This document shows positions 43,382-54,775 of a stretch of DNA of 64,000 nucleotides, piece after piece; within the stretch, counting starts at the first letter, position 1; each line of letters opens with the position of its first letter. The position numbers and the translations under genes were made by a program. Below the pieces are notes generated by a model. That model was not told the DNA's origin and searched no databases. It saw nothing but the letters and a program-made list of their open reading frames with translations. Location: contig JAULSN010000008.1 in NCBI GenBank assembly GCA_033439765.1, forward strand, positions 2,170,001-2,234,000, given 5' to 3'. This stretch comes from Lasiosphaeria ovina. Taxonomy: Eukaryota; Ascomycota; Sordariomycetes; Sordariales; Lasiosphaeriaceae.

Positions 43382-43672
43382 ATGGCTTTCAGTCTCGCCA
43401 CAGTCATTTACCTTTTCTGGGCGGCCGTGGCCCTCGTGGCTGCTGCGCCCTCGTCGTCCAGCGGTACGACCCCCGCCCGGGCGAGCGTTTCCTGGGAAGC
43501 CCAGCCGAGAACTTGTACCACGGGCCCGTCGGCCTCGGAGCAGCGCCCGGACGGCTTCCCCATCAACGACTTCACGTACATCAAGCCGGCCGAGGCCTGG
43601 GCGTCGTACGCGGTGAAGCCGGACTGGTATGCCGACCACTTTGTCTCTGGCCCGCACGTAAGGTTCCTTTTT

Positions 43673-43731
<59 letters not shown>

Positions 43732-44359
43732 CCTCCTTCCACTATGCTAGTTCCATCGTCTGTAACAAACGGCAGTGGGCCTGAAATAGGGCGAGGGGTG
43801 AACAGGAACGGAACAAAAGCGGGAGGAGAGACGACAGGAATCCTCAGAAAAAAAGATGTAACGAGGCATGCTGACTAGCAAATATGTGCAGTACATGTCC
43901 TACACCCACGAGAGCGACCCGTTTGGAGCTTTTAAGTGCCAGTTCACCTGCAACAGCGCCGCGGACTGCAACTCGTTCTTCGTGTGGTATGGTACGTATA
44001 ACTCAAGTTTAACATTTGGCTATCCCTTCTCCGTGGTACGAGGGCAGGCGTCGGACTCGAGAGGGGGGACATAGAGGCATTGTGGTGGAAAGAAAGATAA
44101 AGATAATAACTTGCTGACGCGATCTCGCAACTGTGCAAACACAGCGGAAACCGGCACTACCGAAGAGCATCTCAACTGCGTCTTGTTCAACGCTGTGTAA
44201 GAAACACTCCCATCCCAGACGACTGATTGTCGTGTTTTCGGGACGGTGTTGCTGACCGAAAGTGATCTACCTAGCATCGACGCCTCGGCCTTTGTTCCCT
44301 CTAACGGCACCATCGGCGGCGGGGGCTACGACCGCCTCTGCAAGAAGAAATCTGCCTAG
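43382..44359 (+). CDS. small secreted six-cysteine protein, PAN/apple-like
   Basis: Probable secreted protein of 170 aa. Exons 43382-43657, 43892-43991, 44145-44196 and 44275-44359. A signal peptide covers about residues 1-21 (hydrophobic core AAVALVAAA). The mature part has six cysteines: RTC, FKCQFTC, AADC, LNC and RLC. The spacing, and the order KCQFTCNSAADCNSFFVWY then NCVLFNAVIDASAF, resemble fungal PAN/apple-like secreted proteins where two central disulfides pin a short helix to a sheet. One NGT glycosylation site is present. No enzyme motif. Size and cysteine content would also fit an effector or wall-associated protein. Intron 1 (234 nt) carries a long (TC)n tract. Confidence 0.75.
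43676..43728 (+). repeat. (TC)n microsatellite in an intron
   Basis: A 53-nt uninterrupted TC run starts 18 nt after the donor of intron 1 of the secreted-protein gene and well before its GCTGAC branch site. Confidence 0.97.
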
Positions 44360-44998
44360 AGCTACGAAGCTGCTCCCGAGGATACCGGCGGTTTTCCGTG
44401 GTTCTGGTATGGACGGTGATGCATTCTAGGGAGTTGGCTTTCCCAAAAGCAAAAGAAAAAGAAACAGGGGCGGGGGCGGGGTTTTGGTGTGCGCCGACGG
44501 GTCCCTCGGGATATTTGTTTTTGGCTTGGCCAGGCTCCTCATAGACCGGCCTTCTTTATATTCTGCAATTTCCGGTCAGGTAGACTTCAGGAATCCGTCT
44601 TGACGGATTCCGAGGCGTTATTGCTCTTCGCTTTTTTATCTGCCATTAACAAGAACACACCGATATTATTTTGCTGCTTCTGCCAGAAATCGTGACCCAG
44701 CTCCGTGAGTGCTGGCGAGACTGGATAGATGAGAAGATATAACAATATCATACAGGCTTTCAACCTTCTGAAGCCCCTCGAATCGACACCCGATACTCGT
44801 GTTTACGAGACCCTTGTGGTATTTATGTAAACCTTTACCTTTTTCCAGCAAATAAAGCCAATTACCCTGACAAACGCCCCTAGCCAATGCGTTCCGTTCC
44901 CAACGTGACACCGAAAAGACCCCCATTTTCTTTTACTAGTGAAACATTCCTTACCTACCTTCTAGTAACTTTGCGATCTCCTGCCATGTCCTTACACG
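44360..44998. other. convergent 3' regions
   Basis: Lies between the 3' ends of the secreted-protein gene (+) and Med11 (-). AT-rich, with no coding signal. Confidence 0.45.
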
Positions 44999-45683
44999 TT
45001 ACTCTTGCATGCGGTCCGCAGTCTTCTCGGCCACAGCCGCCGCCAGGTGCTCCTTGGCCTTGAACCACAGCTCGCCCTCCATGTCGCGCTCGACCGTGTT
45101 GCTAGACATGTTGAGGTACCCGACGTCGAACTTGCCCCACTTGCCCATGCCGTCGGGCTCGAGGCGCGAGGGGATGATCTTAACACGCCCCTCGGCGCCC
45201 GCGCCCGCCGTCTCGATCATGGCCGGCTCGGCCGACGTCCGGAGCGTGATGATGCCCGCCTCCTCGAGCGCGTAGATTTGCCGCTTAAGCAGCTTGTCGA
45301 TCCGGTCGAGCTTGTCGATGAATTTGGTCTGCGCGGCCGTGAAATTGGCGACGGCGTCGGCGGCTTCGTCGTCGTCGTCGTCGTTGTTGTTGGCGGCGTC
45401 CGGGGCCGGTGGTTGCGCCGCCGGGATCTTGGCGACGGCTTTCATTGCCTCGCTGGCGTGCACAAGGAGGGATGCGATGTCCTGGAGAGGGTGTTAGATA
45501 GGGGGGGGTAGAGAGGGAACTGTGTCGACGAGGATAGAGAAGGGGGATCAGGCAGACCTTGTCAATCTCGCCCAGCTGTTGAATGCGCTCCACCTTGGTA
45601 AAGGGCTTGTGAATATCCACTTGGTCTCCCCCAATCGCTACTCCAGCTCCATCACTGGCAGGTGGTCGTGTTGGAGCCTCCAT
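44999..45683 (-). CDS. med11: Mediator complex subunit 11
   Basis: Head-module subunit of Mediator; with Med22 it helps recruit TFIIH and RNA polymerase II. On the minus strand, exons 45683-45558 and 45481-44999 give 202 aa. The phase-0 intron (76 nt, ends CAG) joins the hallmark N-terminal helix as VERIQQLGEIDKDIASLLVH, followed by ASEAMKAVAKI. An acidic loop (NNNDDDDDEAADA) and a long helix (FTAAQTKFIDKLDRIDKLLK) follow. The C-terminal half, with EGELWFKAKEHLAAAVAEK, is a fungal extension. The upstream in-frame start at 45791 was not chosen because the extra residues look like leader sequence. Transcribed divergently from Taf5. Confidence 0.9.
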
Positions 45684-46289
45684 TATGTTTGCGCCCCAGG
45701 ATCGTAGGTACAGGGTGGTTTGTTTGTCGGGTGACGAACTAGTGATGAATTTCTCTGTAGATAGAATGATTCGCTCTGTTCCTAGCTCCAAGAGGACAGA
45801 GAGGCTCAGATCTAGGCTCTAACGCGCCACCAACGGCTGAGGAAAACAGAATCTGCGGTGGGACAGAGGCCGAATAGCATTGAATGTCGTCTTTCCTGCC
45901 CCGCCAAACCGATCGTCCCTGTCATAGCTCGTGTGGATCCGAGTTGAAGAAGCAAAACCCACCCCACTTATGTGGGGCCATGCATGCTGCGGGGCACTGA
46001 GGCCTGCTGCTGCCAAGCCTGAACCCTGTCAACGGAAAATGCCGAAGGGTTAGCCACTTCACCTTGTCACCTCGTCGCGAAGCTGTCTTGAGCCATAATC
46101 ACAACACGAAACCAGCTTGTATCTCACACACACAACCAAGAAGGTAGACCCACGTTTTATGAAAACGCGGCTGTCTATGAGGCCAGAAAGACACGATTGT
46201 ACTGAGCTCCTTCCTTTGCGCGCAGTTGTGAGGAGCATAAGTTGAAGACCCATTGCACTATCGGGACCGGCATCCACGGTCGTCGCGAT
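45684..46289. promoter_or_regulatory. shared divergent promoter of Med11 and Taf5
   Basis: A 606-bp gap between two head-to-head start codons, both for RNA polymerase II initiation machinery. No coding signal inside. Specific sites cannot be assigned from sequence alone. Confidence 0.55.
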
Positions 46290-49200
46290 ATGTCTAACCC
46301 AACGCCCCAGAATGCTGGCCAAGGCCCAGCTGGTGGTTCCTATGGCGGGCAACCTCAATCGGCTGGAGTAACAGCAGCGGCTGGTGGGAGTGCACCAGTA
46401 GCTGGGACAACCACAAACACAGCAAGCGTGCCGCCTTCTGCGCAGAACCTGAATCAGATTGTGAGTCCAAAGTGTGATTGTTCGTGAGACGGCTGTTTTT
46501 CAGTTTTTCTTTTCGCCTTGTCTGCACTCCCAGATTATCTCAATAAAATGGACGCGCCCAGCTTTGATATTAAAGCCCGACAACAGTCAATTGTAGGTAG
46601 GCAAAGTACGCATGTTGCCTTCCGGCTGCCTTCACCTGGAAGACAAAGGCCATCGCTCGCTGCCTACCGAGAACAGTCACCCGGCTGATTCACGCACTAC
46701 CTTATCTTTCCCTACCTCACCCTTCCTACCTACCTCCCATTCTTTTCTGCTGTCACCCCGGCAATCGATGCTATTCCTTGCCCTTCACACAAATTCATTT
46801 CAATTTCTTCCTCTCGGGACAAGGCAGTTCCTGTCAGCCATTTCTTCACTTGTCTGCGATCCTTCCTTCCACACCACTCTCTTCGCGTTATTCCCTCATA
46901 TTTGCCTGCGCAGAAAGATCACAAGTTTTACGGCGACGTAGATCTCTGCCATCCTAAAGGTGCTTCACAATCCCCTCTTTCGCGATCAGTTAAGATGGGG
47001 CGTAGTAAGCGCGTCCGCTCTTCTGGTCGGAAGGGCCCCCCTCCTCAAGCACCCTCCAATCTTATAGTGGAAAATTACTTCTCTGACAATGACCCCGAAA
47101 AGGTGACGGATTACCTGAAAAAGAAAGGGTTCACCAAAACGGAGGCGGTTTTCCGGCAAGAAACAGCACATTTGGGACCAGACGGCAGACCAGCTCAACG
47201 CAACGATGACCCGGGTCCGAAGAAGTACCTGAAGGCATTCGCATTGCTCCGAGACTGGGTCGAGAATAATCTCGAAATATACAAGGTAAGTTCCAATATG
47301 AAATCCTCTTCGTTTTACGCACTGTATCTGACATTCTCCTTAGTTTGAGCTGCGAAAGCTTCTCTGGCCCCTGTTTATATACTCGTACATCGAGCTCATT
47401 AACCAAGGGTACAATGACGAGGCCAAGCAGCTCCTTGGCGCCCTCAAGCCCCAGTTCGAGGCTGTACACAGAGATACCCTCGATCTGCTGGCCAAAATAT
47501 CGCTTCCCCAGCACCTGCAGGAGAACCAGACCACCAGGCTTTACCGGGAGAACAAATACCGTATTCCGCTCAACCAATCTTTGTCGGGAAATCTTTTCCA
47601 CTTCCTCGAGCGGGAGGCAGACTCTGGCGGCGCTACGGTTACCTACATTCTCCAGACGTACTGCCATGTTGACGTGAGTGCACGGGGCCCGATCGAACCC
47701 TACAGCTTCGAGGCCATCCTCCGGAGAGCCCAGAACCTCGATCTTGACGAAATCGACGCCCAAGAAGGCATCCCGGGCGTCTTTACAGGCGTCTCCAACA
47801 AAGATATACTCGATGCTGGGGCACCGCTGAAGCTAGGACCGTTGCCGATGGAGGTCGAATTGAGGGATGACGTCCGTGCAGAGCTCGAGGAAGAGGACCA
47901 ACGACACCCGCCAGCAGACGGTCGTCCCACACTCGTTGAAGAGTTCGACCGCAAGATCAAGCGTGAGGATAGTGCGGATGTGCCGGCACGAGCTGAATTG
48001 CCACTTCCGGCCTCTCGTGCGAGAGACGTCGTCATGGAGATGCAGAAGGTCCGCGAAAACCGAGACCGCTTTCAGATCGAGGGCCGAACGGGGGGCGTTG
48101 GCGTGCCTGTGTCAGCGTGCATGTTCACGTTCCACAACACTTTGGGCAGGTATGATAATGACGAACTCATCCCTTTCACTCTGAACCTTTCCTCCGGTAT
48201 GCTAACAACATAACCCTTTGTCTAGTGTTTCGTCCATGGACTTCTCGAACGACCACCAACTGGTTGCAATCGGGACTATGGACTCATATATCCGTGTCTG
48301 GTCTATGGATGGCAAGCCGCTGAAGTCTTCGTTGGAGCACGAGAAGAACCTCGTAGTCAATAACCGAAAGCTCATCGGACATTCTGGTCCGGTGTATGGC
48401 GTTTCCTTCTCGGATTCAATTACCAATCTGGACCGTAATGTTTACGGAGAAGGCGGAACTACGAAGCCAGACACAAGCACAAAGCTCCTTCTTTCAAGCT
48501 CCGCAGACGGTCAAGTCCGGCTGTGGTCGCTTGATGTGTGGGCGTGTCTCTGTGTGTACAAGGCACACGACGGACCGGTTTTTCGGGTTCTATGGGGTCC
48601 TCACGGCCACTACTTTGCGACTGCAGGATGGGACAAGACTGTCAGAGTGTTTGCTCAAGACCGTGCGTCGGCACTACGCATCATGGTCGGCCACGATACC
48701 AGCATTTCTGCCATTGCCTGGCATTCCAACGGAATTTATGTCTTCTCGGCCTCGGATGAGATGGACAAGTCGATTCGCATGTGGTCGGTAACCACCGGAA
48801 ACTGCGTTCGAGTCTTTACTGGCCACACGGACTATATCAGTTCTTTACAGTGCTCACCGAACGGCAAGATCTTGGCTAGTGCTGACACGGGAGGCAACAT
48901 TATCCTTTGGGATATCGACAAGGGCTCACGTATCAAGCGCTGCCGTGGCCATGGAAAGGGCGGCATACCGTCTATACAATTCAGTGCTGAGTCGAGCGTC
49001 CTCGTTTCAGGTGGCCTGGATGGTACGGTCCGTATCTGGGATGTCGAGCTGCCAAACGACCCTGCGAAGGCAAACCCTCTCATTGTTGGCCCTCCTCAGG
49101 CGGGTCAACAGCCCGACGGAGCGACTGTGGCCGGTGATACTATCGCAGTGGCAGGATCTTCAGATGGACGGAACATCACTGTCGGCGGCCAAGCAGCGCC

Positions 49201-49396
49201 GGTGGCTGGTGCCAGCACTGCGGCGGCCGGTGTGGGTGCTGGTACTGGCGCAACTGGCAAGAAGAAGACGAAGGAAGTGCAGATCACCCCGGACCAGATC
49301 AGCGCCTTCCCAACGAAGAAGACGCCGGTGATGAAGGTACAGTTCACGCGGATGAACTTGGTGGTTGCGGGTGGTTGCTATGACCCTGAGCGCTAA
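46290..49396 (+). CDS. taf5: TFIID subunit Taf5 (LisH, WD40)
   Basis: WD40 subunit of TFIID and, in fungi, also of SAGA; scaffolds histone-fold TAFs. Exons 46290-46460, 47103-47285, 47344-48149 and 48226-49396 give 776 aa. After a Gly/Pro/Ala-rich N-terminus comes a LisH motif split by intron 1 (LNQI then [20 protein letters not shown], about residues 54-80). The NTD2 domain runs from about 95 to 240 ([20 protein letters not shown]). Six or seven WD repeats follow from about 388 ([56 protein letters not shown]). Intron 1 is 642 nt, long for this window, and ends in AAG. It contains an in-frame ATG at 46995 that could start a form lacking the first LisH residues. Confidence 0.93.
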
Positions 49397-50034
49397 ACGA
49401 CCCATGGTGATTGAGGGGAGGCATTTGATGGCTAGGTTATCGACTGGGAGGCTGGGGTTCTGGTAAAAGCAACGGATGGAGTTCTAGGTTATGGGGACCT
49501 ACGGTTGTTTAAAATCATTCTCTGGTGCTACGGAGTATTGCGATATACCGGGCACCCTCGATGCCGACCATGGAACGAGAAGCAAGAAATAGCCCTGCTT
49601 ATTGTTTGGTAATTATGTACTGTACTTGGGCGCTTTTGTAAGGTATAATGTATTTCGGTATACTATCAGATAGGTAAATAGTATACCGGGGGTTTTTTTT
49701 TCACTTCCCTCTTACCCATGCCAAAATTCGAATTTAAATGCTGTGTCAGTCGTCATTGGATCCGTTGCACACCTCGAACCAAAAGAGGAGCTGAAGCTCG
49801 AGGCAGCTTCTCCACAATTTAGATCGCAGGGGAGCCCTTGGTCCAAGCGCTTCCTACCAGAAACGTAGGCCGCATTACTGTGTTAAGGCACAGTGCCCGC
49901 AGGGCAAGACACTCGAACCTGCCAAGAACAGGAGGGACGGATCTACCCATCGATCAACTGCCGCCTTCGCCCTTTCCACGCTTCTATTCCCGCCGAGAAA
50001 AAGCCACCACCGCCCAGATATCCAACTCTTCATT
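49397..50034. other. spacer and Vps5 promoter
   Basis: AT-rich 3' flank of Taf5 followed by GC-richer sequence leading to the ATG at 50035. No gene seen. Confidence 0.4.
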
Positions 50035-51953
50035 ATGGAGGATCCCTGGGCTGAAATTGGCGCGGGCGCATCTCAGATCAGTTCGTCTTCACAAGGCGAT
50101 GACGGTACAGGGCCTGGCGGAACGTCTGCACCGTCAACATCGACGACGGCAGCGTCTGGTCGGCCCTCGCGCCTGACGCCCCGACGCCTCGTCGCGCAAC
50201 CTACACGCCTTCAAGCCGTTGAAGATGATCCCCTGGGACCTCTAGGCGCCAGCACTACAAGCGCCGATGGCTCGCTCCCACCGCTTGCTCCGCCCGTCCC
50301 GCCCGTCAAGGAACAGCTGCCTCTGCGGACGACGATGCCCGCCGGTGCCGGCGCCGCCGCGAAGAGATCCGGCCCACCCGATCCTCACCGCATAGATGAC
50401 GACGACGGCTTTGATCAGCAGCCCACCGGCCCGAGGCAGCCGCCGCCCGTCCAAGCAGCCCAGCCCAGCCCCATCCGCAGCACGATGCAGCCAAGCCTTA
50501 GCCTTGAGCAGGCTGCCAAGCCGAGCTTTCAGATTAGTGTTGGAGACCCCCACAAAGTCGGCGACTTGACAAGCAGTCATATCGTCTACTCGGTCAGGAC
50601 AAAGGTATGAAGCGGTTCCTGTCGAGGGAGACTGAGGAAGTCAATCGTAGCTAACACCGATGGTCCCTGGACCTAGACTACCTCGAAGGCATACAAGCAA
50701 GGCGAATTCGAGGTCAAGAGGAGATACCGCGATTTCTTATGGCTCTACAATACTCTACACGCCAACAACCCCGGGGTGGTGGTGCCGCCGCCGCCTGAGA
50801 AGCAGGCGGTGGGCCGGTTTGAGAGCAATTTCGTCGAAGCCCGGCGCGCAGCCCTCGAGAAGATGCTCAACAAGACGGCGGCACATCCGACGCTGCAGCA
50901 TGATGCAGACCTCAAACTTTTCTTAGAAAGCGAAGCGTTCAACATCGACGTCAAGCACAAGGAAAGAAAGGAGCCTAGCCTCGGCGAGAGCAAGAGCATG
51001 CTCAGCTCGTTTGGCATCAATGTTGGGGGCACAAACAAGTTCGTGGAGCAGGATGATGTGAGCAATTTCTTTTCCTCATTGTTCGTTTTTGTCGACGTCT
51101 AGTACTGACGCGTCTTATCCAGTGGTTCCACGAGCGCAAGGTCTACTTGGACGCGCTAGAAAACCAACTCAAGGCACTGCTCAAGGCCATTGATGGCATG
51201 GTGGTTCAGCGCAAGGCCATGGCAGAAGCAGCAGGCGACTTCTCGGCTTCGTTGCACGCACTATCGACGGTAGAGCTCTCTCCGACCCTATCGGGGCCGC
51301 TGGACGCGCTCTCGGATCTTCAAATCATGATCCGCGACGTTTATGATCGCCAAGCGCAGCAGGACGTGCTCACCTTCGGTATTATTATCGAGGAGTATAT
51401 CCGACTGATTGGAAGCGTGAAGCAAGCGTTTACGCAGCGCCAAAAGGCCTTTTACAGCTGGCACACGGCCGAGTCAGAGCTCCAGAAGCGTAAGGCATCC
51501 CAGGACAAGCTCCTTCGCCAAGGAAAGAGCCAGCAGGATCGACTCAATCAGGTCAGCGCCGAGGTGGCAGACGCGGAACGGAAAGTCCACCAGGCGCGTT
51601 TGTTGTTTGAGGATATGGGCCGGCTGATGCGGTCCGAGCTGGATCGGTTTGAGAGAGAGAAAGTCGAGGATTTCAAATCAGGCGTTGAAACATTTTTGGA
51701 GGGAGCTGTTGAGGCACAGAAGGAGGTAGGTCGACCTTCCCGTTTTCTTCAGCAAAGCCCTGTTCCTGGTTCATTGGCTTTGCTAACATTACATGTCTAG
51801 CTGATTGAGAAGTGGGAGACGTTCCTTATGCAATTGGATGCGGAAGACGACGAAACCGTTTTCTATCGACCTCCTGTGATCCAGACGAATAAGTCTGCTG
51901 GAGACACGGCGGTTGATCGGGCCCGGGCAAGGATAGACGAAGACTCAGATTAG
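50035..51953 (+). CDS. vps5: retromer sorting nexin Vps5
   Basis: PX-BAR sorting nexin that pairs with Vps17 to tubulate endosomes for retrograde transport to the Golgi. Exons 50035-50604, 50677-51057, 51123-51725 and 51801-51953 give 568 aa. The N-terminus starts with an acidic/aromatic motif (MEDPWAEI) and is Pro-rich. The PX domain runs from about 162 to 285, with RRYRDFLWLY (phosphoinositide-binding Arg) and a PPPPEKQAVGRF loop. The BAR region runs from about 320 to 545 and includes WFHERKVYLDALENQLKALL, GIIIEEYIRLIGSVKQAFTQ and RKASQDKLL. All three introns have clear CTAAC or CTGAC branch sites. It converges on bL31m. Confidence 0.93.
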
Positions 51954-52505
51954 GAGTTTGTAAGACGACTACCAGAGCCCCCCTATTTGGCTGATCGTAC
52001 CAACAACAGGAACTAGACCTCAGCTTCCGCATCCATGAAGGAAAGATGATCCTTCAAGGAAGGCTAGTCAAACAGACCTTCTCAAAGTAATATGTTAGAT
52101 GTTCCGGAGAGGAAAGTGTGCGTTGAACAAAAAGAAGGAATGAGGTTAAGGCAATCCCACATAATTTTTCTGTCCAGTGTCGCTGGCCTGTGTCCTTTTC
52201 TGAGCTGCATAATGCTAGGAGTATTGTACAGAATCTTGCGTAGGTAGTCTCATTACTATGCGCGAGCACGTTGTCCCGCCGCAAGCCGTCGCGTCAGTCG
52301 CCCCCTATCATCTATATATACACATATTGCGCCTGCTCCTTGTCTCGAGGTATTGGTTTCAGAAGACAAACATGCAAGTTTTCTTGTCGGGGTGTTGTTT
52401 AGCTTTACAAATAGATACACTGTCCCAGTAGTTCTAGTTTATCCAGGGGCAATATCCACGCAGATTTCGCTGCTGGATCGAACGTACAAAACTGCAAAAT
52501 GGTGC
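51954..52505. other. convergent 3' regions of Vps5 and bL31m
   Basis: AT-rich non-coding sequence with short frames only; shared 3' UTR territory of two convergent genes. Confidence 0.45.
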
Positions 52506-53150
52506 TTATTTCTTCTTGGCGACCTTGGCGTCCTCCTTCGCGCTCATGCCTGTCATCTTCTGGGTGTCCTTTGCCGCATAGCCGCTGATCAGATCGACCA
52601 GCGAGTCAAAAGCGTCGTCCGGCCGCGCTTCTTCGGCCTCTAGCGGCGCTTGCTCTTGTTGTTGTTCTGCACCATCTGCAACAGGAGGCGCTGCTGCCGC
52701 CGATGCCGCCGCTGCCGCTGCAGCTGCCTTGTCCTCTTCCTCCTGGGTCGCCTCCAAGTCCCAGCCGCGGCCGAAGCGGTCGCGGAACGCGGCCAGCTTG
52801 CCCGCCTCGTCCACCTCGACGTTGCGCAGCGACTTCTCCGACGGCTGCCACAGCAGGTGGTTGCGCGTGTCCTTGGACGTCTTGAGCAGCGCCCCCGGCG
52901 CCGTCGTCCGCACCGCAAATGTGCTCCCGTCGCTTAGCTGCACTAGTTGCGTGAACTGGTACGGCCGCCGCGGCCGCGTCACGTACGTCGCGTGCCGCAC
53001 TTGTTGGTGGCTGCCGCCGCTGCTTCGCTGTGCTGCTGTCTGTGGTGTGGTGGTGGTTGTGGTGGTGGTGTTGCCGGTGGCAGATGCGAGGCACGTCGGC
53101 CGGCGGAGGAGCAGGCCCGTCGGGAGCCTCCCCATTGTGCGGCCGTTCAT
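52506..53150 (-). CDS. mrpl36: mitochondrial ribosomal protein bL31m
   Basis: Large-subunit mitochondrial ribosomal protein (yeast Mrpl36 family). Uninterrupted 214 aa on the minus strand. A basic, Ser/Thr-rich N-terminus (RLPTGLLLRRPTCLA, then QQVRHATYVTRP) fits a mitochondrial presequence. The conserved core is PYQFTQLVQLSDGSTFAVRT, LLWQPSEKSLRNVEVDEAGK and FRDRFGRGWD. An Ala-rich linker and a C-terminal helix (DAFDSLVDLISGYA) follow, as in fungal homologues. A second in-frame ATG lies five codons downstream. It diverges from the flavin reductase gene. Confidence 0.92.
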   Translation of the reverse strand: MNGRTMGRLPTGLLLRRPTCLASATGNTTTTTTTTPQTAAQRSSGGSHQQVRHATYVTRPRRPYQFTQLVQLSDGSTFAVRTTAPGALLKTSKDTRNHLLWQPSEKSLRNVEVDEAGKLAAFRDRFGRGWDLEATQEEEDKAAAAAAAASAAAAPPVADGAEQQQEQAPLEAEEARPDDAFDSLVDLISGYAAKDTQKMTGMSAKEDAKVAKKK

Positions 53151-53760
53151 GGTGTTTGGTTACGAGGACGGCAAAGGGGCGGTCGATCTCCCTCTTTTTT
53201 CTTTTTGCCCTCTTTCCTAGTTGTTCAGGAATTCGATCGACTGTAGAGTTGAGTCTCCGTTCGTTTTCCTCACGTTGGTATTGTCTGAAAAGGAGCGGCT
53301 GGCGTGGTTGGTTAAGGCGGCGTTTCTTTTTTAAAAAAAAAGAATAATCGGCGCCGGGGAGTCCATCACGGGCGGACCTTGAAATGATGGGTCGTCGTGG
53401 TCTGCGGCCCGTGGTCCCAATCGAAATTTTGATACGGCGGTCGATATGGAGCAGCCGCGCGCAATTCCTTATCGGTTTATCGTAGTTGTCGAGAGGCCCA
53501 CTAATTATTCCCGCTCGAAGGAAATCTGTAGCGCATTCTCCAGGGGGGGTTTCCTAAATTGGAACTTCTTGATTCAAGAGCCATCAAAATGTTCGGGAGC
53601 CTGTATTCTAGACCGAGAGACGAAAAGAAACGGGCATAGACGCGACTTGCTTATCAAAGTAGCTTCTCAATTGGCCTTTCATGGGGCCGAGATGAGCAGT
53701 CTCGGCGTCCTATTCCCATTCTCTAGGCATGCCCGCTATGACTCGGCGCGCGCCTTGATA
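53151..53760. promoter_or_regulatory. divergent promoter of bL31m and the flavin reductase
   Basis: About 610 bp between the two probable start codons. A T6A9 tract at about 53325-53340 may exclude nucleosomes. Both flanking proteins look mitochondrial, which makes shared control plausible but unproven. Confidence 0.45.
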
Positions 53761-54775
53761 ATGACGATGCGGCCGCCAAATTTCGTTGGGAGAACCCAAC
53801 AGCTATGTCTTGCTTCTCTTGAGAGAAGGGCACCGTGTTGTCGAGGTACGTTCATCGTTGGCCTTTATAGGCACACGTGGAATCTGCCTTACCCAAGAGC
53901 TCTCAATCGCAAGTGGAACACAGGCAAGCCTGTTGAATCTAGTAGTCTGACTAAAATCCTTTTCCCTCGTAGAGACGGTTTCCTCCCGCAGGTGCTTCCA
54001 TACCTCGCCGCGCCGGCTGCGCTCGTTCCAAGTATTGGCCCCGCGCAAGCCTAGCACCCGCCCGCGGACTTCGACGTTGTCTTCCTCGTTTGCCGCTCCG
54101 GCCGATGCAGATGCCGACTTAGATGTGCCTCCGCTGCCGCCCATGTCCGAGCAGGTGCGCGGGCTGATGCGCCTGCTCGCGCACTCGGTGGTCGCCTGCA
54201 CGTCGACATTTCCCGGGTCCGGAACGGAGCCGACGGCGCCGCGCGCCATGACCATGTCGTCGTTCACTTCGCTGGCCCTAAGCCCGACCCCGGTGGTGAG
54301 CTTCAATATCTCGACGCCGAGCCGGACGTTTGACGCCGTCGAGGCAAGCCGTCGATTCAATATTCATGTTCTCGCCGACGATGCCTCGGGCGCGAGGGTC
54401 GCCGACTGGCTAGCGCGGGGCAACGCCGGCGGCCTACACGTCTTTGAGAAGTTGGCGGAGGAATGCCAGTGCCAGGTGACGGTACAGGAGCAAGAGGGTG
54501 CTGGCGATCCGCCCGTTCTCCACGGCCCGGGCGTCCTCTACGTCCTGCGGTGTAGGCTTCTAGATCAGCCGTCGCAGGGGCTCATAAAAGTCCGGGACCA
54601 TGTCATCGTACTGGGCGAGGTACTTGACATTTTGGAGGGTGAGAGGGCCGAAAGGCCCAATCGCGGAGACAAGTTTCAAGATAGCCGTTTTGGGCTGCTG
54701 TACGCGGATAGAACATACCGACAGCTCGGGAGCTGTATAATACCAAGGGAGGAGGCCGCTCCCCATACCCATTAA
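53761..54775 (+). CDS. probable mitochondrial flavin reductase-like protein
   Basis: FMN-binding, flavin reductase-like split-barrel protein. The main frame (54035 onward) has no ATG. I propose exon 1 53761-53845 (MTMRPPNFVGRTQQLCLASL) and exon 2 53973-54775, joined over a GTACGT donor, CTGAC branch and TAG acceptor at 53970-53972, giving 295 aa. The splice creates RRCFHTSPRRLRSFQ, a typical mitochondrial presequence. The domain at about 100-270 begins EQVRGLMRLLAHSVVACTST and includes AMTMSSFTSLALSPTPVVSFNI, which matches the FMN/substrate-side pattern of the family, and FNIHVLADD. Substrate unknown. The exact start within the first exon is less certain than the domain. Confidence 0.78.

Noticed and set aside
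45005..45511. 168-codon plus-strand frame over Med11
   Set aside because: Antisense shadow; the minus strand carries the Med11 helices and a proper intron.
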